Positions 8,565-17,734 of a DNA stretch of 64,000 nucleotides are shown here, one piece after another. Under the pieces are notes generated by a model. That model worked only from the letters and a program-made list of their open reading frames with translations, was not told the origin of the DNA and ran no database searches. A program made the position numbers and the translations under genes. Origin of the DNA: Herbinix sp. (lineage in GTDB: Bacteria; Bacillota; Clostridia; Lachnospirales; Lachnospiraceae); contig JAQSYO010000006.1 of NCBI GenBank assembly GCA_029256105.1, positions 62,001 to 126,000 on the forward strand. The letters run 5' to 3'. Every line of letters begins with the position of its first letter. The stretch's first letter is position 1.

Positions 8565-8960
8565 ATGGAATATTCTATAAAACAAGTATCCGATAAAACT
8601 GAATTAAAAGCATATGTTTTGCGTTATTATGAAAAGGAAGGTCTATTACCATTTGTAAAGCGAAGTAAAAGTGGCACTCGCCGTTATTCCGAGGATGATT
8701 TAGAATGGCTCGGGTTAATTTGTTGTCTGAAAAACACAGGAATGTCGATAAAACAAATCAAGGATTTTGTAGCGCTCTGCATACAAGGAAACGATACACT
8801 AAAACTGCGTTGTGAAATGCTGGTTCAGCATAAGCAAAGTGTAGAAATCCAGATTGAAGAAATGCAGAAGCATTTAGAGAAGGTTTCTTGTAAGATAGAT
8901 CATTTTACAGCACAATTTGAGAAATACAATTTGGAAAGTGGAAAACTTCCATCCTCATAA
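8565..8960 (+). CDS. MerR-family transcriptional regulator
   Basis: A 131-residue regulator with an N-terminal MerR winged helix (YSIKQVSDKTELKAYVLRYYEKEGLL and GTRRYSEDDLEWL), followed by a long coiled-coil dimerisation helix (about 80-122). The C-terminal effector part is very short. The single cysteine pair near residues 60-61 and Cys81 might be redox-sensitive, as in AdhR-type regulators, but this is inference. It is divergent from the aldo/keto reductase, with the 19-bp-spacer promoter between them. By homology of promoters it should also act at 54097-54127. Confidence 0.9.
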   Translation: MEYSIKQVSDKTELKAYVLRYYEKEGLLPFVKRSKSGTRRYSEDDLEWLGLICCLKNTGMSIKQIKDFVALCIQGNDTLKLRCEMLVQHKQSVEIQIEEMQKHLEKVSCKIDHFTAQFEKYNLESGKLPSS

Positions 8961-9275
8961 AATACTTCTTTGCAATGCTCCTGTTCTTCTTTCCCTTTCT
9001 CTCCTCATCTGCTAATGATTACCTTTTTTATACCATTCTCTGCAGAAATATCTTCCGTAAATCATTAATTATCCCTTATTCTTCTCGTAAGATATCATAT
9101 TTCTAACAAACGGTTTTATAAAGAATACAACTGTAATGAATTGTATCGTATAAAATTATTTTAAAAGTAAAAGCTATTAACAATTATTTATCTCTCTTTT
9201 GACTGAAAATAACCAATATGGCAATAATTAAGTTATAACAAATTAATCTCATCACTCGAAAATTAGAGGATTTCC
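8961..9275. other. Intergenic region upstream of gtrA-like gene
   Basis: 315 bp. A pyrimidine-rich stretch follows the merR stop (about 8968-9010), with no clear terminator hairpin. A possible promoter, TTGACT at 9199-9204 with AATAAT at 9223-9228 (18-bp spacer), lies about 50 bp before the GtrA-type gene. Confidence 0.4.
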
Positions 9276-9686
9276 ATGCTTATTAAACTATATCATAAAT
9301 ATAAAGAACCTATTCTTTATGTTTTTTTTGGTGGCTGTACTACACTGGTTAATATCCTTGTTTATTATATAGGTACGAGAATATTTAGTATCAGCGTTAT
9401 GCCGAGTACTGTGATTGCATGGTGTTTCGCTGTGTTATTTGCTTATATTACAAATCGTAAAATTGTTTTTAAAAGCGAAAATATAACTCTAAAATCTGTT
9501 TCTATTGAGCTAGGTACGTTTGTTAGCTGTAGACTTTTTACTGGTGCAATTGATCTTGGAATAATGTATATCTTTGTTGATTTGTTGAAAATTAATGACC
9601 TATTTATTAAGATAATCTCTAATATTATCGTTATTCTTGGCAATTACATTGCGAGCAGGTTATTAATATTTAAAAATCATAACTAA
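9276..9686 (+). CDS. GtrA-family membrane protein (putative polyprenyl-phosphate-sugar flippase)
   Basis: A 136-residue protein with four hydrophobic segments (about 13-32, 38-58, 80-98 and 108-128), the GtrA/DPMS topology, and the typical motif FVGGxTTLVN written here as FFGGCTTLVNILVYY near the N-terminus. Family members are thought to flip polyprenyl-phosphate-linked sugars. It starts an operon with a YfhO-type protein and a GtrB-type transferase. In Bacillus the equivalent trio (GtcA, YfhO, CsbB) glycosylates lipoteichoic acid, so this gene most likely supplies the flippase step. AGAGG precedes the ATG. Confidence 0.9.
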   Translation: MLIKLYHKYKEPILYVFFGGCTTLVNILVYYIGTRIFSISVMPSTVIAWCFAVLFAYITNRKIVFKSENITLKSVSIELGTFVSCRLFTGAIDLGIMYIFVDLLKINDLFIKIISNIIVILGNYIASRLLIFKNHN

Positions 9687-9727
9687 ATTCCAGTAATACA
9701 GTTACTAAGGAGGCAAATCATTAATTA

Positions 9728-12379
9728 ATGAAAAAATTTATATTAAAAAACACTTATTTGCATTATACAATAACTTTTTCGTTGCTATTACCATTTGTAT
9801 TTCTTCCCTTCCTATTAGAGGGTAGGTCGTTTGTATGGAATGTTGATGGAATATATCAACACTATCCAATGCTACTCTATTATGGAAATCTATTAAGAGA
9901 TATTATAATGGGTCATGGTTTTCCGATGGTAGATTTTAATATAGGTATGGGGTTTGATACTATTACAACGCTACACTATTATGTATTAGGTGATCCGATT
10001 TCACTGCTTACCATCTTCATGACACAGGAGAATGCTGTTTTCTTTTATAATGTTCTAATTCTACTTCGGATTTACCTAGCCGGAATTAGTTTTCTCATAT
10101 TTTGCAGATATTGGGGAAAAGATGGCCATAGTGTAATTCTAGGTGCATTGATCTATGTGTTTTGCGGTTATACCTATTTTTCCGGGATAAGACATCCTTA
10201 CTTTTTAAACCCGATGATTTACTTACCTTTGATTATTATTGGAATAGAGCAGGTATTTCGAAGAAAAAAGCCCTACTTATTAATTGTTATCACCTTTGTT
10301 AGTACATTAAGTAATTTTTATTTCTTTTATATTTTGACAATGATCGCGATTATTTATGTAATATTTCGATATATCAGTGTATACCGTAAGACTTCTTCGA
10401 AGCAATTTATAGGGTTTATTATCGCAGGATTTAGGATCGGTGGATATTACCTGATTGGAACTGCTATGGCTGCATTTGTGTTTCTTCCTATGATATACGC
10501 ATTTTTACAAAATGGTAGAACCGTTACCAAGACACAGATGTTAACCGGATATTTTCATTATAATATAGGTTATTATTTTCTCCTATTACAAGGCTTTTTT
10601 GCATCTGGAGTAACCCCTCATTTCTGGGTTACGTTAGCCTTTCCCTCCATTATTGCAGTAAGTTGTGTAATTGCTCTATGTAATAAAAGATATCGTCAGT
10701 TGCGTCTTGTGTTTATTTTATCCCTTTGCGCCTTATTTGTACCTGCCTTCGGATATTTTATGAACGGCTTTTCATATGTAACAAATCGTTGGGACTTTTT
10801 GTTTCATTTTATCGTCGCTATTCTGTTTACTACTACCTATGAAAAGATATTCAAAATAAACAACTGGGAAAAGGTCCTGTTGGTGCTTGGAATTTTAGGT
10901 TATGGCGCTCTGGCATTTGCATTTCCTGCTAAGTCTATAGTAAAGATCACGTTTTTTATATTACTTCTAACCTTTGCCTTGATAATGCTTTTACAAACTA
11001 ATTTGTTTAAGGATAAAAAAGTGTTACAAGTAATTAGTTTGTATACTTTGGTTTTTTTGACGCTTGGATTTAACGGATATGTATTTTTTTCATCCGATTA
11101 TCATGGCTATGTAAGCGAATTTTTAACAAAAGACGAAGTAGAAAGTATGCCGGGTGAAGAAACCGAGTCCCTTATTACAGATATTAAGGATGATTCCTTT
11201 TACCGTATTGAGACTTATGGTGAAACTGTTAAAAATGAGGCTTTATTTGTCGGTTTTCATGATGTATCAGCGTATTTTAGTTTAATGGATGGCAACATTA
11301 CAACATATTTTAAACAACTAGAATTATTAAATCAAAGATCTGCTTATCGTGTTGATAATCAAGATAATCGTACGATATTGGATGCTTTAGCAAGTGTAAA
11401 GTATTTTATATCAACGGATAAAACTGCTGCACCTTATGGATATAAATTAATAGAAGAAAGAACGAATGGCTCAAACACTTATTATCTGTTTGAAAATTTA
11501 TTTGCTTTACCCCTTGGATATACCTATGAAAATTATATGTTGGAGGAAGACTATAATAAGTTAAACACTTTTGAAAAACAGAATGCATTGATGTATGCTG
11601 TCGTACTACCTAAGAAAAGTGATTTTGTGGACAAGACAACGCAAGATATGAGTGTTGGTATTACAAAATTACCAGTTACAATACTCCCAGATAAAAATGT
11701 TGTACTTGGTAAAAATACAATTAAGGTATTAAATGAAAATGCAATAGTTACCTTAGTATTTGACGCCAAACCCAAGTCGGAAACCTACGTCAGGTTTAAT
11801 AATTTAAAAATCAATCGAAAAGCAATGGTAATGAACTCTTTTCTGACAAAAGGGGAAAAAGAAGTAACTAAGCTTATTAATATTAGAAACCGTTATCATA
11901 ATACGTATTTTGGTAAAGAAAATTATCTCATTAATACTGGATATAGCAAACGAAGAAAAGTATGGGCCAAAATCACCTTTCCCGTAAAAGAAAAATACAG
12001 CTATGACAGTATAGCTGTTTATAATATTCAAATGAAATATTATAAGCAACAAGTTGCAGAACTGAATAAGTCAACTTTGCAGAATGTTACGCAACGCAAT
12101 AATAAAATCGAAGGAGACATAACCTTAGATAAAAAGGGGATTATGGTATTAAGTATACCCTTCAGTAAGGGTTGGTGTGGTTATGTCGATGGCGAAAAGG
12201 TAGAGCTTCTAAAAGGTAATGTTATGTTTACAGCACTTCCATTAGATATTGGGGAACATCATGTTATTTTAAAGTATCAGACTCCATTTTTAAAAGAGGG
12301 ATTTTTTATTTCTATTATGGCTTTCCTGGTTTTCATCGGAATAATAATTTATAACAAAGCCCTAAAAAAGAAGCATTAG
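9728..12379 (+). CDS. YfhO-family polytopic membrane protein (putative GT-C glycosyltransferase)
   Basis: An 883-residue protein. Residues about 10-460 contain a dozen or more hydrophobic segments. A large soluble region (about 460-850) follows, and a final membrane helix lies near 858-876. The N-terminal external loop FVWNVDGIYQHYPMLLYYG carries the acidic residues expected in the GT-C-like YfhO family. In the CsbB system YfhO transfers the lipid-linked sugar to the outer polymer. It lies 41 bp after the GtrA-type gene and 34 bp before the GtrB-type gene. AAGGAGG is 14 bases before the ATG, longer than usual spacing. Confidence 0.88.
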   Translation: MKKFILKNTYLHYTITFSLLLPFVFLPFLLEGRSFVWNVDGIYQHYPMLLYYGNLLRDIIMGHGFPMVDFNIGMGFDTITTLHYYVLGDPISLLTIFMTQENAVFFYNVLILLRIYLAGISFLIFCRYWGKDGHSVILGALIYVFCGYTYFSGIRHPYFLNPMIYLPLIIIGIEQVFRRKKPYLLIVITFVSTLSNFYFFYILTMIAIIYVIFRYISVYRKTSSKQFIGFIIAGFRIGGYYLIGTAMAAFVFLPMIYAFLQNGRTVTKTQMLTGYFHYNIGYYFLLLQGFFASGVTPHFWVTLAFPSIIAVSCVIALCNKRYRQLRLVFILSLCALFVPAFGYFMNGFSYVTNRWDFLFHFIVAILFTTTYEKIFKINNWEKVLLVLGILGYGALAFAFPAKSIVKITFFILLLTFALIMLLQTNLFKDKKVLQVISLYTLVFLTLGFNGYVFFSSDYHGYVSEFLTKDEVESMPGEETESLITDIKDDSFYRIETYGETVKNEALFVGFHDVSAYFSLMDGNITTYFKQLELLNQRSAYRVDNQDNRTILDALASVKYFISTDKTAAPYGYKLIEERTNGSNTYYLFENLFALPLGYTYENYMLEEDYNKLNTFEKQNALMYAVVLPKKSDFVDKTTQDMSVGITKLPVTILPDKNVVLGKNTIKVLNENAIVTLVFDAKPKSETYVRFNNLKINRKAMVMNSFLTKGEKEVTKLINIRNRYHNTYFGKENYLINTGYSKRRKVWAKITFPVKEKYSYDSIAVYNIQMKYYKQQVAELNKSTLQNVTQRNNKIEGDITLDKKGIMVLSIPFSKGWCGYVDGEKVELLKGNVMFTALPLDIGEHHVILKYQTPFLKEGFFISIMAFLVFIGIIIYNKALKKKH

Positions 12380-12413
12380 AATTGTCGGAGAAGTAGGGAA
12401 GAAAGGGATATAA

Positions 12414-13343
12414 ATGTCGGAAAAATTATCTGTTGTTATTCCTTGTTATAATGAGCAAGATGCAATACCAATTTTTTATGAGGAAATAATTAAGGTTGCA
12501 ATTGACTTAAAAGAACTTGAATGGGAATTTGTTTTTGTTAATGACGGTTCAAAAGATAATACCTTAGCTATAATGAAAAAGCTAAGAGACAAGGATGAAC
12601 GAGTACATTTTATCTCCTTTTCTCGTAATTTTGGCAAAGAGGCAGCAATCTATGCAGGATTAAAAAAGGCAATAGGTGATTACGTCCTCTTAATGGATGT
12701 TGACCTCCAAGATCCGCCCTTTTTAATAGCACAAATGTACCATGCAATTACCTCGGAAGGTTATGATTGTGTTGCTACCAGAAGGGTAACGAGGGAAGGG
12801 GAACCTTTTATCCGGTCTATATTTGCTAAATGCTTTTATTATTTAATTAATAATATATCAAAAACAGAGTTTGTAGATGGAGCAAGAGATTTTCGAATGA
12901 TGAAACGTCAAATGGTGAATGCTATATTGGAGCTGACAGAGTATAATCGCTTTTCGAAAGGCATTTTCAGTTGGGTTGGGTTTCATGTAAAATGGTTGGA
13001 ATACGTTAATGTACAACGTGTTGCAGGCGAAACGAAATGGTCCTTTTGGAAGTTACTCATCTATTCTTTCGAAGGTATCGTGGCTTTTTCTACTACCCCA
13101 CTTGCTTTGGCTTCGATTTTTGGATTAATATTCTGCTTCATATCATTATTATTGATCATATTAATCGTAATTCGAACCTTAATTTGGGGAGACCCTACTA
13201 CGGGTTGGCCATCCCTTGTATGCATTTTTTGTTTAATCGGTGGCGTGCAGATGTTTTGTACTGGAATACTTGGTCAATATCTTGCAAAAACCTATCTAGA
13301 AACGAAGAAAAGACCAATTTTTATTGTTAAGGAAGAAGCATAG
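12414..13343 (+). CDS. GtrB/CsbB-type family 2 glycosyltransferase (polyprenyl-phosphate sugar synthase)
   Basis: A 309-residue enzyme with an N-terminal GT2 domain (SVVIPCYNEQDAI, FVNDGSKDNT, DVDLQDPP as the DxD-type metal site, and a QRVAGETKWSFWKL acceptor-loop motif) and two C-terminal membrane helices (about 230-252 and 266-290). This is the architecture of GtrB, CsbB and dolichol-phosphate mannose synthases. It likely charges undecaprenyl phosphate with a sugar from a nucleotide donor, feeding the GtrA- and YfhO-type proteins upstream. It is the last gene of the operon; the terminator stem begins inside its last codons. Confidence 0.92.
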   Translation: MSEKLSVVIPCYNEQDAIPIFYEEIIKVAIDLKELEWEFVFVNDGSKDNTLAIMKKLRDKDERVHFISFSRNFGKEAAIYAGLKKAIGDYVLLMDVDLQDPPFLIAQMYHAITSEGYDCVATRRVTREGEPFIRSIFAKCFYYLINNISKTEFVDGARDFRMMKRQMVNAILELTEYNRFSKGIFSWVGFHVKWLEYVNVQRVAGETKWSFWKLLIYSFEGIVAFSTTPLALASIFGLIFCFISLLLIILIVIRTLIWGDPTTGWPSLVCIFCLIGGVQMFCTGILGQYLAKTYLETKKRPIFIVKEEA

Positions 13344-13362
13344 CTCTTATACTTCTTCCTTA
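13328..13362 (+). terminator. Terminator of the GtrA-YfhO-GtrB operon
   Basis: TAAGGAAGAAG (13328-13338) pairs with CTTCTTCCTTA (13352-13362), followed by TATTTATTG. The stem overlaps the last codons of the glycosyltransferase gene. Confidence 0.65.
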
Positions 13363-13453
13363 TATTTATTGTTACCGATGAAGACGAAATTAAAGTAATA
13401 TCCATTTCCATAAATATACTGTCATTTTTAAGTGCGTTTGGATAAACTATCTC

Positions 13454-13482
13454 TTGATTTCAATAGGTTAAAGTGCTATACT
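13454..13482 (+). promoter_or_regulatory. Promoter of livK
   Basis: TTGATT (13454-13459), a 17-bp spacer, and TATACT (13477-13482), about 60 bp before the livK start. It is a good sigma-A match. Confidence 0.7.
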
Positions 13483-13542
13483 GACAGCGTGTTCAAAGAC
13501 AAATGTCTTTACTAAAAAGACTATATAAGAGGAGGATTTTTT

Positions 13543-14718
13543 ATGAAACGTAAAGTTTTAGCATTAACACTTTGCTTATGTTTAATCGTAGGTTCCTTAA
13601 CTGCCTGTGGTAGTAAAGCTACTAGCGGTGATTCAAAAGTTATTAAGATTGGCGTATTCGAGCCAATTACCGGTGAAAATGGCGGTGGCGGTTTTCAAGA
13701 AGTATTAGGTATGCGTTATGCTAATCAGGTATACCCTACTGTTGATATCGATGGAGTTACATATGATATTGAGTTAGTTGAAGTTGATAATAAGAGTGAC
13801 AAAACAGAAGCAGTCAGTGCTGCACAAAGTTTAATTAGTTCTGATGTTAAAGTTGTACTTGGTTCCTATGGATCCGGTGTTTCTATCGCTGCTGGTGATT
13901 TCTTCGCAGATGCAGGTATCCCTGCTATCGGAGCTTCCTGTACGAATCCTCAGGTAACACTTGGCAATGACTTCTACTTCCGTGTATGCTTCTTAGATCC
14001 ATTCCAAGGTACTGTAATGGCTAACTATGCATTTCAGGAGAACGCTAAGACAGCAGCTGTTATAACACAACTTGGCGATGATTATTCCTCCGGTCTTGGT
14101 AGTTACTTTGTAACGGCCTTCAAAGGACTTGCAGGCGATACTTCCGTAGTAAGTGAGGAACAATTCCAGACAAATCAAACTGATTTCAAAGCAATCTTAA
14201 CAAATGTGAAAGCAGCTAATCCGGATGTAATATTTGCTCCTTCTTCCATCGCAACAGCTCCTCTTATTATTAAGCAAGCACGCGAACTTGGAATCACCTG
14301 TCCGATTATGGCTGGTGATACCTGGGAAAACTCTTCCATTATTGAAAATGCAGGCGAATATGCCGAAGGCATTGTTCTTTCTACCTTCTATGATGAAGCA
14401 GATCCTGCAAATGCAGAAGCATCTTCCTTCGTAACAGGCTTCAAATCATATTTAAAAGAAAATGACCAATCTGATATTATTCCTGCAGTATCTGCACTTG
14501 GTTACGATGCATACTTAGTTGCACTTGAAGCAATCAAGAAAGCGAATACCACTGATTCTAAGGCTATTCGTGATGCTATCGCAACTGCTGAAATTGATGG
14601 TGCTACTGGTCACATTTCCTTTGATGAGAATGGTGATGCAAAGAAGGATATGGCATTTATCAAGACAGTGAAAGACGGCGCTTTTGCTTTCTTAAAGACA
14701 GTTACTATTTCTAAGTAA
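13543..14718 (+). CDS. livK: Branched-chain amino acid ABC transporter substrate-binding lipoprotein
   Basis: A 391-residue lipoprotein. The signal peptide ends in the lipobox LTAC (Cys22), and the mature domain is a type I periplasmic-binding fold of the Leu/Ile/Val family (IKIGVFEPITGENGGGG, then VKVVLGSYGSGVSIAAGDFF, then FRVCFLDPFQGTVMANYAF). The permeases and two ATPases follow, so this is a complete LIV transporter. GGAGG lies before the ATG. A hairpin after the stop (14733-14765) would lower downstream transcription and leave the binding protein in excess, a common arrangement in binding-protein operons. Confidence 0.95.
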   Translation: MKRKVLALTLCLCLIVGSLTACGSKATSGDSKVIKIGVFEPITGENGGGGFQEVLGMRYANQVYPTVDIDGVTYDIELVEVDNKSDKTEAVSAAQSLISSDVKVVLGSYGSGVSIAAGDFFADAGIPAIGASCTNPQVTLGNDFYFRVCFLDPFQGTVMANYAFQENAKTAAVITQLGDDYSSGLGSYFVTAFKGLAGDTSVVSEEQFQTNQTDFKAILTNVKAANPDVIFAPSSIATAPLIIKQARELGITCPIMAGDTWENSSIIENAGEYAEGIVLSTFYDEADPANAEASSFVTGFKSYLKENDQSDIIPAVSALGYDAYLVALEAIKKANTTDSKAIRDAIATAEIDGATGHISFDENGDAKKDMAFIKTVKDGAFAFLKTVTISK

Positions 14719-14732
14719 TTAATTGTTTTTTA

Positions 14733-14765
14733 AGAGGCTGCCTGCAGGTTTATGAGGCAGCCTCT
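14733..14765 (+). terminator. Attenuating hairpin between livK and livH
   Basis: AGAGGCTGCCT (14733-14743) pairs exactly with AGGCAGCCTCT (14755-14765), followed by ATTACTTTTATTG. It is probably a partial terminator or mRNA stabiliser giving more LivK than permease. Confidence 0.75.
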
Positions 14766-14864
14766 ATTACTTTTATTGTTATACAAGATCAATTGGTTAA
14801 CTAATTCAAGCATGAATACATACTTCATCTCTACCAAGAAGATGAAGTTATCGGAGGACATCAC

Positions 14865-15746
14865 ATGACTTTATCAACTTTATTCCAACACGCCTTGACG
14901 GGAATATCACTAGGTGGTGCATATGCTTTAATTGCCATTGGATATACCATGGTATATGGTATTCTCCGCCTAATTAATTTTGCTCATGGTGATATATTTA
15001 TGATGGCGGGTTATTTTATGATCTTTTCCATGGTTACTCTTCCATGGGAAATTGCCATCCCATTGGTATGTTTGTTAACCATAATCCTAGGTGTGGTTAT
15101 TGAACGCGTTGCCTATAAACCACTTCGTACAGCACCACGTATGTCTATTATGATATCTGCAATTGGTGTATCATATTTGCTTCAAAACTTAGCTACCTAC
15201 TTATTTACCGCACTTCCACGTGCGTACCCAGAAATACCTTTCCTCAAGAAAATATTCCAAATAGGATCTGTTTCTGCCTCTTTGGTTACTTTTGTTACAC
15301 CCGTTTTAACTATTCTTTTGGTTATTGGTCTTTTGTTCTTAATCAACCATACAAAGGCCGGAATGGCGATGCGCGCAGTATCCAAGGATTTTGAAACTGC
15401 ACAGTTGATGGGTATTCGTATCAATAATACGATCAGTACTACCTTTGTGATCGGTTCCTTGTTGGCTGCAATCGGTTCTATACTTTATTTTACAGATCGT
15501 ATGTCAGTGACTCCTTTTAGCGGTACCCTTCCGGGATTGAAGTGCTTCGTTGCTGCTGTTCTTGGTGGAATTGGCAGTATTCAAGGAGCAGTCGTTGGTG
15601 GCTTCATTATTGGTATCTGTGAGACCTTATTAGTTGCTCTTGGATATTCCACATTTAGTGATGCTTTTACTTTCGTATTGTTGATCGTAATATTGTTATT
15701 CCGTCCGACAGGTTTGTTTGGCGAGAAAAATATTGATAAGGTATAG
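14865..15746 (+). CDS. livH: Branched-chain amino acid ABC transporter permease
   Basis: A 293-residue LivH-type permease with about eight hydrophobic segments. The N-terminus HALTGISLGGAYALIAIGYTMVYGILRLINFAHGD is highly characteristic of the family (here at about residues 9-43), as is the C-terminal coupling motif AVLGGIGSIQGAVVGG. It pairs with LivM to form the membrane channel for leucine, isoleucine and valine uptake. It lies 14 bp before livM and is translated from an AUG preceded by CGGAGG. Confidence 0.95.
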   Translation: MTLSTLFQHALTGISLGGAYALIAIGYTMVYGILRLINFAHGDIFMMAGYFMIFSMVTLPWEIAIPLVCLLTIILGVVIERVAYKPLRTAPRMSIMISAIGVSYLLQNLATYLFTALPRAYPEIPFLKKIFQIGSVSASLVTFVTPVLTILLVIGLLFLINHTKAGMAMRAVSKDFETAQLMGIRINNTISTTFVIGSLLAAIGSILYFTDRMSVTPFSGTLPGLKCFVAAVLGGIGSIQGAVVGGFIIGICETLLVALGYSTFSDAFTFVLLIVILLFRPTGLFGEKNIDKV

Positions 15747-15759
15747 GAAGGGAGTTTGT

Positions 15760-16893
15760 ATGAAGACGTCGAAAAAATTAATTTATACTGCTATACTTGC
15801 TGTACTTATTCTTGCCTTACTTTTCTTTCTAGACGCTAACAAGGCACAGTATGGTATGGCGTATACCGTATTACAAAAAGGTATTATATTGGCAGTTGTT
15901 GCAGTATCAATGAACCTGGTAACTGGATTTACCGGTCTTTTTTCCTTAGGACAGGCGGGCTTTATGGCAATTGGTGCTTATGTAACTGCCATTTTCCTAA
16001 TTCCTACAAGTAACATAAAAGATGTATATTACATCAGCGGTATTTCACCCGTAATTACAACCTTTAAGAATTGGTTGGAGGCCTTACCAGATTGGATGCA
16101 GGTTTTAACACCTTACTTTGCTCTAATCATCGGAGGCTTAGTAGCTGCTTTATTTGCAGCACTCATTGGTATTCCAGTTCTACGTTTAAAAAGTGATTAC
16201 CTTGCGATTGCTACTCTTGGTTTCTCAGAAATCATGCGTGCTGTAATCTCAAGTCCTCAGATGGACACCATCACAAATGGTTCCTACGGACTAAAGAAGA
16301 TACAAGGTTATTCTTCCTTATTTCAAACCTTTGCAATTGCAGCTGTTTGTATATTACTTATGGTGCTTTTACTACGTAGTACCTTTGGCCGTGCCTTTAA
16401 AGCAATCCGTGAGGATGAAATAGCTGCCGAATCTATGGGTATCAATTTGTTTATGCATAAATCCTTATCCTTTATTATTGGTTCCTTCTTCTCCGCTGTC
16501 AGTGGCGGTATGCTCGCAATGTTCATGCGCTCCATTGATTCAAAAACCTTCAGTATATCGTTAACCTATGATATTCTATTGATTGTTGTTATCGGTGGTA
16601 TCGGAAGTGTTACCGGCAGTGTTATATCAGCACTTCTAGTAACCGCAAGTAAGGAATGGTGGCTTCGTTTCTTTGATAATCCTCAGTTTATTGGAGATTT
16701 CCAAATTCCTTTCTTTCGTACCGGTTTCCGTATGGTAATCTTCTCCATCATATTGCTGATGGTCGTTCTGTTCTATCAGAAAGGAATCATGGGAAAGAAT
16801 GAATTCTCTTGGGATCGGATTTCAGGAAGAGTTACGAGGATAAAAGTATTCTTTAAGAGAACCTCGAAAGAAGGAGGTTCAAAAAATGTCTAA
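15760..16893 (+). CDS. livM: Branched-chain amino acid ABC transporter permease
   Basis: A 377-residue LivM-type permease with about ten hydrophobic segments, the family motif NLVTGFTGLFSLGQAGFMAI near residues 48-67 and the coupling motif VVIGGIGSVTGSVISA. An upstream in-frame ATG at 15718 lies inside livH, but GGAAGGGA just before the ATG at 15760 fixes the start used here. The 3' end overlaps the livG start by 8 bp, indicating translational coupling. Confidence 0.94.
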   Translation: MKTSKKLIYTAILAVLILALLFFLDANKAQYGMAYTVLQKGIILAVVAVSMNLVTGFTGLFSLGQAGFMAIGAYVTAIFLIPTSNIKDVYYISGISPVITTFKNWLEALPDWMQVLTPYFALIIGGLVAALFAALIGIPVLRLKSDYLAIATLGFSEIMRAVISSPQMDTITNGSYGLKKIQGYSSLFQTFAIAAVCILLMVLLLRSTFGRAFKAIREDEIAAESMGINLFMHKSLSFIIGSFFSAVSGGMLAMFMRSIDSKTFSISLTYDILLIVVIGGIGSVTGSVISALLVTASKEWWLRFFDNPQFIGDFQIPFFRTGFRMVIFSIILLMVVLFYQKGIMGKNEFSWDRISGRVTRIKVFFKRTSKEGGSKNV

Positions 16894-17734
16894 AAATATA
16901 TTAAGAGTTGAAGATATTACAATGCAATTTGGTGGTGTTGTTGCTGTTGATAATCTCTCGTTAGAAGTAAATGAAGGAGAAATTGTATCCCTGATTGGAC
17001 CAAACGGTGCCGGAAAAACAACAGCTTTCAATGTAATTACAGGAGTATATGCTCCTACGAATGGTGCAGTGTTCTTTGATGATAAGATGATCACAAGTAA
17101 TTTGCCAAAGGGTAACATGAAAAAGCTTTATACCGGCCAAAATGCAGGGAAATACACAGCCACAATGAAGAAAACTCCTGACCAGATTACCAAGCTCGGT
17201 GTAGCTCGAACCTTCCAAAACATACGTCTTTTTAAAGAATTAACTGCCTTTGATAATGTATTGATTGCAAAACATATGCGATCCAAAGCTAATTTCCTTA
17301 CTGCAACGCTTGGTCTTAATTATAAAGAAGAACGTGCTATGCGTGATGAGACAATGAAACTTCTAGATATTCTAGGTTTACGTGATGTGAAAGATGAGAT
17401 TGCAAGTTCTCTTCCTTATGGACAACAACGACATCTGGAAATAGCACGTGCACTTGCTACAAAACCGGAGCTACTACTCCTTGATGAGCCAGCAGCCGGA
17501 ATGAATCCACAAGAAACAGATGAATTAACAGCGTTTATCTTTGATATCCGTACGAAATTTAATTTAACCGTATTAATGATTGAACATCATATGGATTTGG
17601 TTATGGATATTTCTGATCGTATCTACGTGCTTGATTTTGGTAAATTAATTGCATCCGGAACTCCAGAGGAGATTCAAAATAACCAACGTGTTATCGATGC
17701 TTATTTGGGGGTACAAGAAGATGGCGAAGAATAA
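16886..17734 (+). CDS. livG: Branched-chain amino acid ABC transporter ATPase
   Basis: A 282-residue ATPase with Walker A GPNGAGKT, Q-loop in ARTFQNIRLF, signature SLPYGQQRHLEIARAL, Walker B LLLLDEPAAGMNP and the switch His in IEHHMD. Compared with typical LivG it has an insert of about 20 residues (around 75-95, rich in Lys and Thr) between Walker A and the Q-loop. It pairs with LivF as a heterodimeric motor. It overlaps livM by 8 bp and livF by 14 bp. Confidence 0.95.
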   Translation: MSKNILRVEDITMQFGGVVAVDNLSLEVNEGEIVSLIGPNGAGKTTAFNVITGVYAPTNGAVFFDDKMITSNLPKGNMKKLYTGQNAGKYTATMKKTPDQITKLGVARTFQNIRLFKELTAFDNVLIAKHMRSKANFLTATLGLNYKEERAMRDETMKLLDILGLRDVKDEIASSLPYGQQRHLEIARALATKPELLLLDEPAAGMNPQETDELTAFIFDIRTKFNLTVLMIEHHMDLVMDISDRIYVLDFGKLIASGTPEEIQNNQRVIDAYLGVQEDGEE

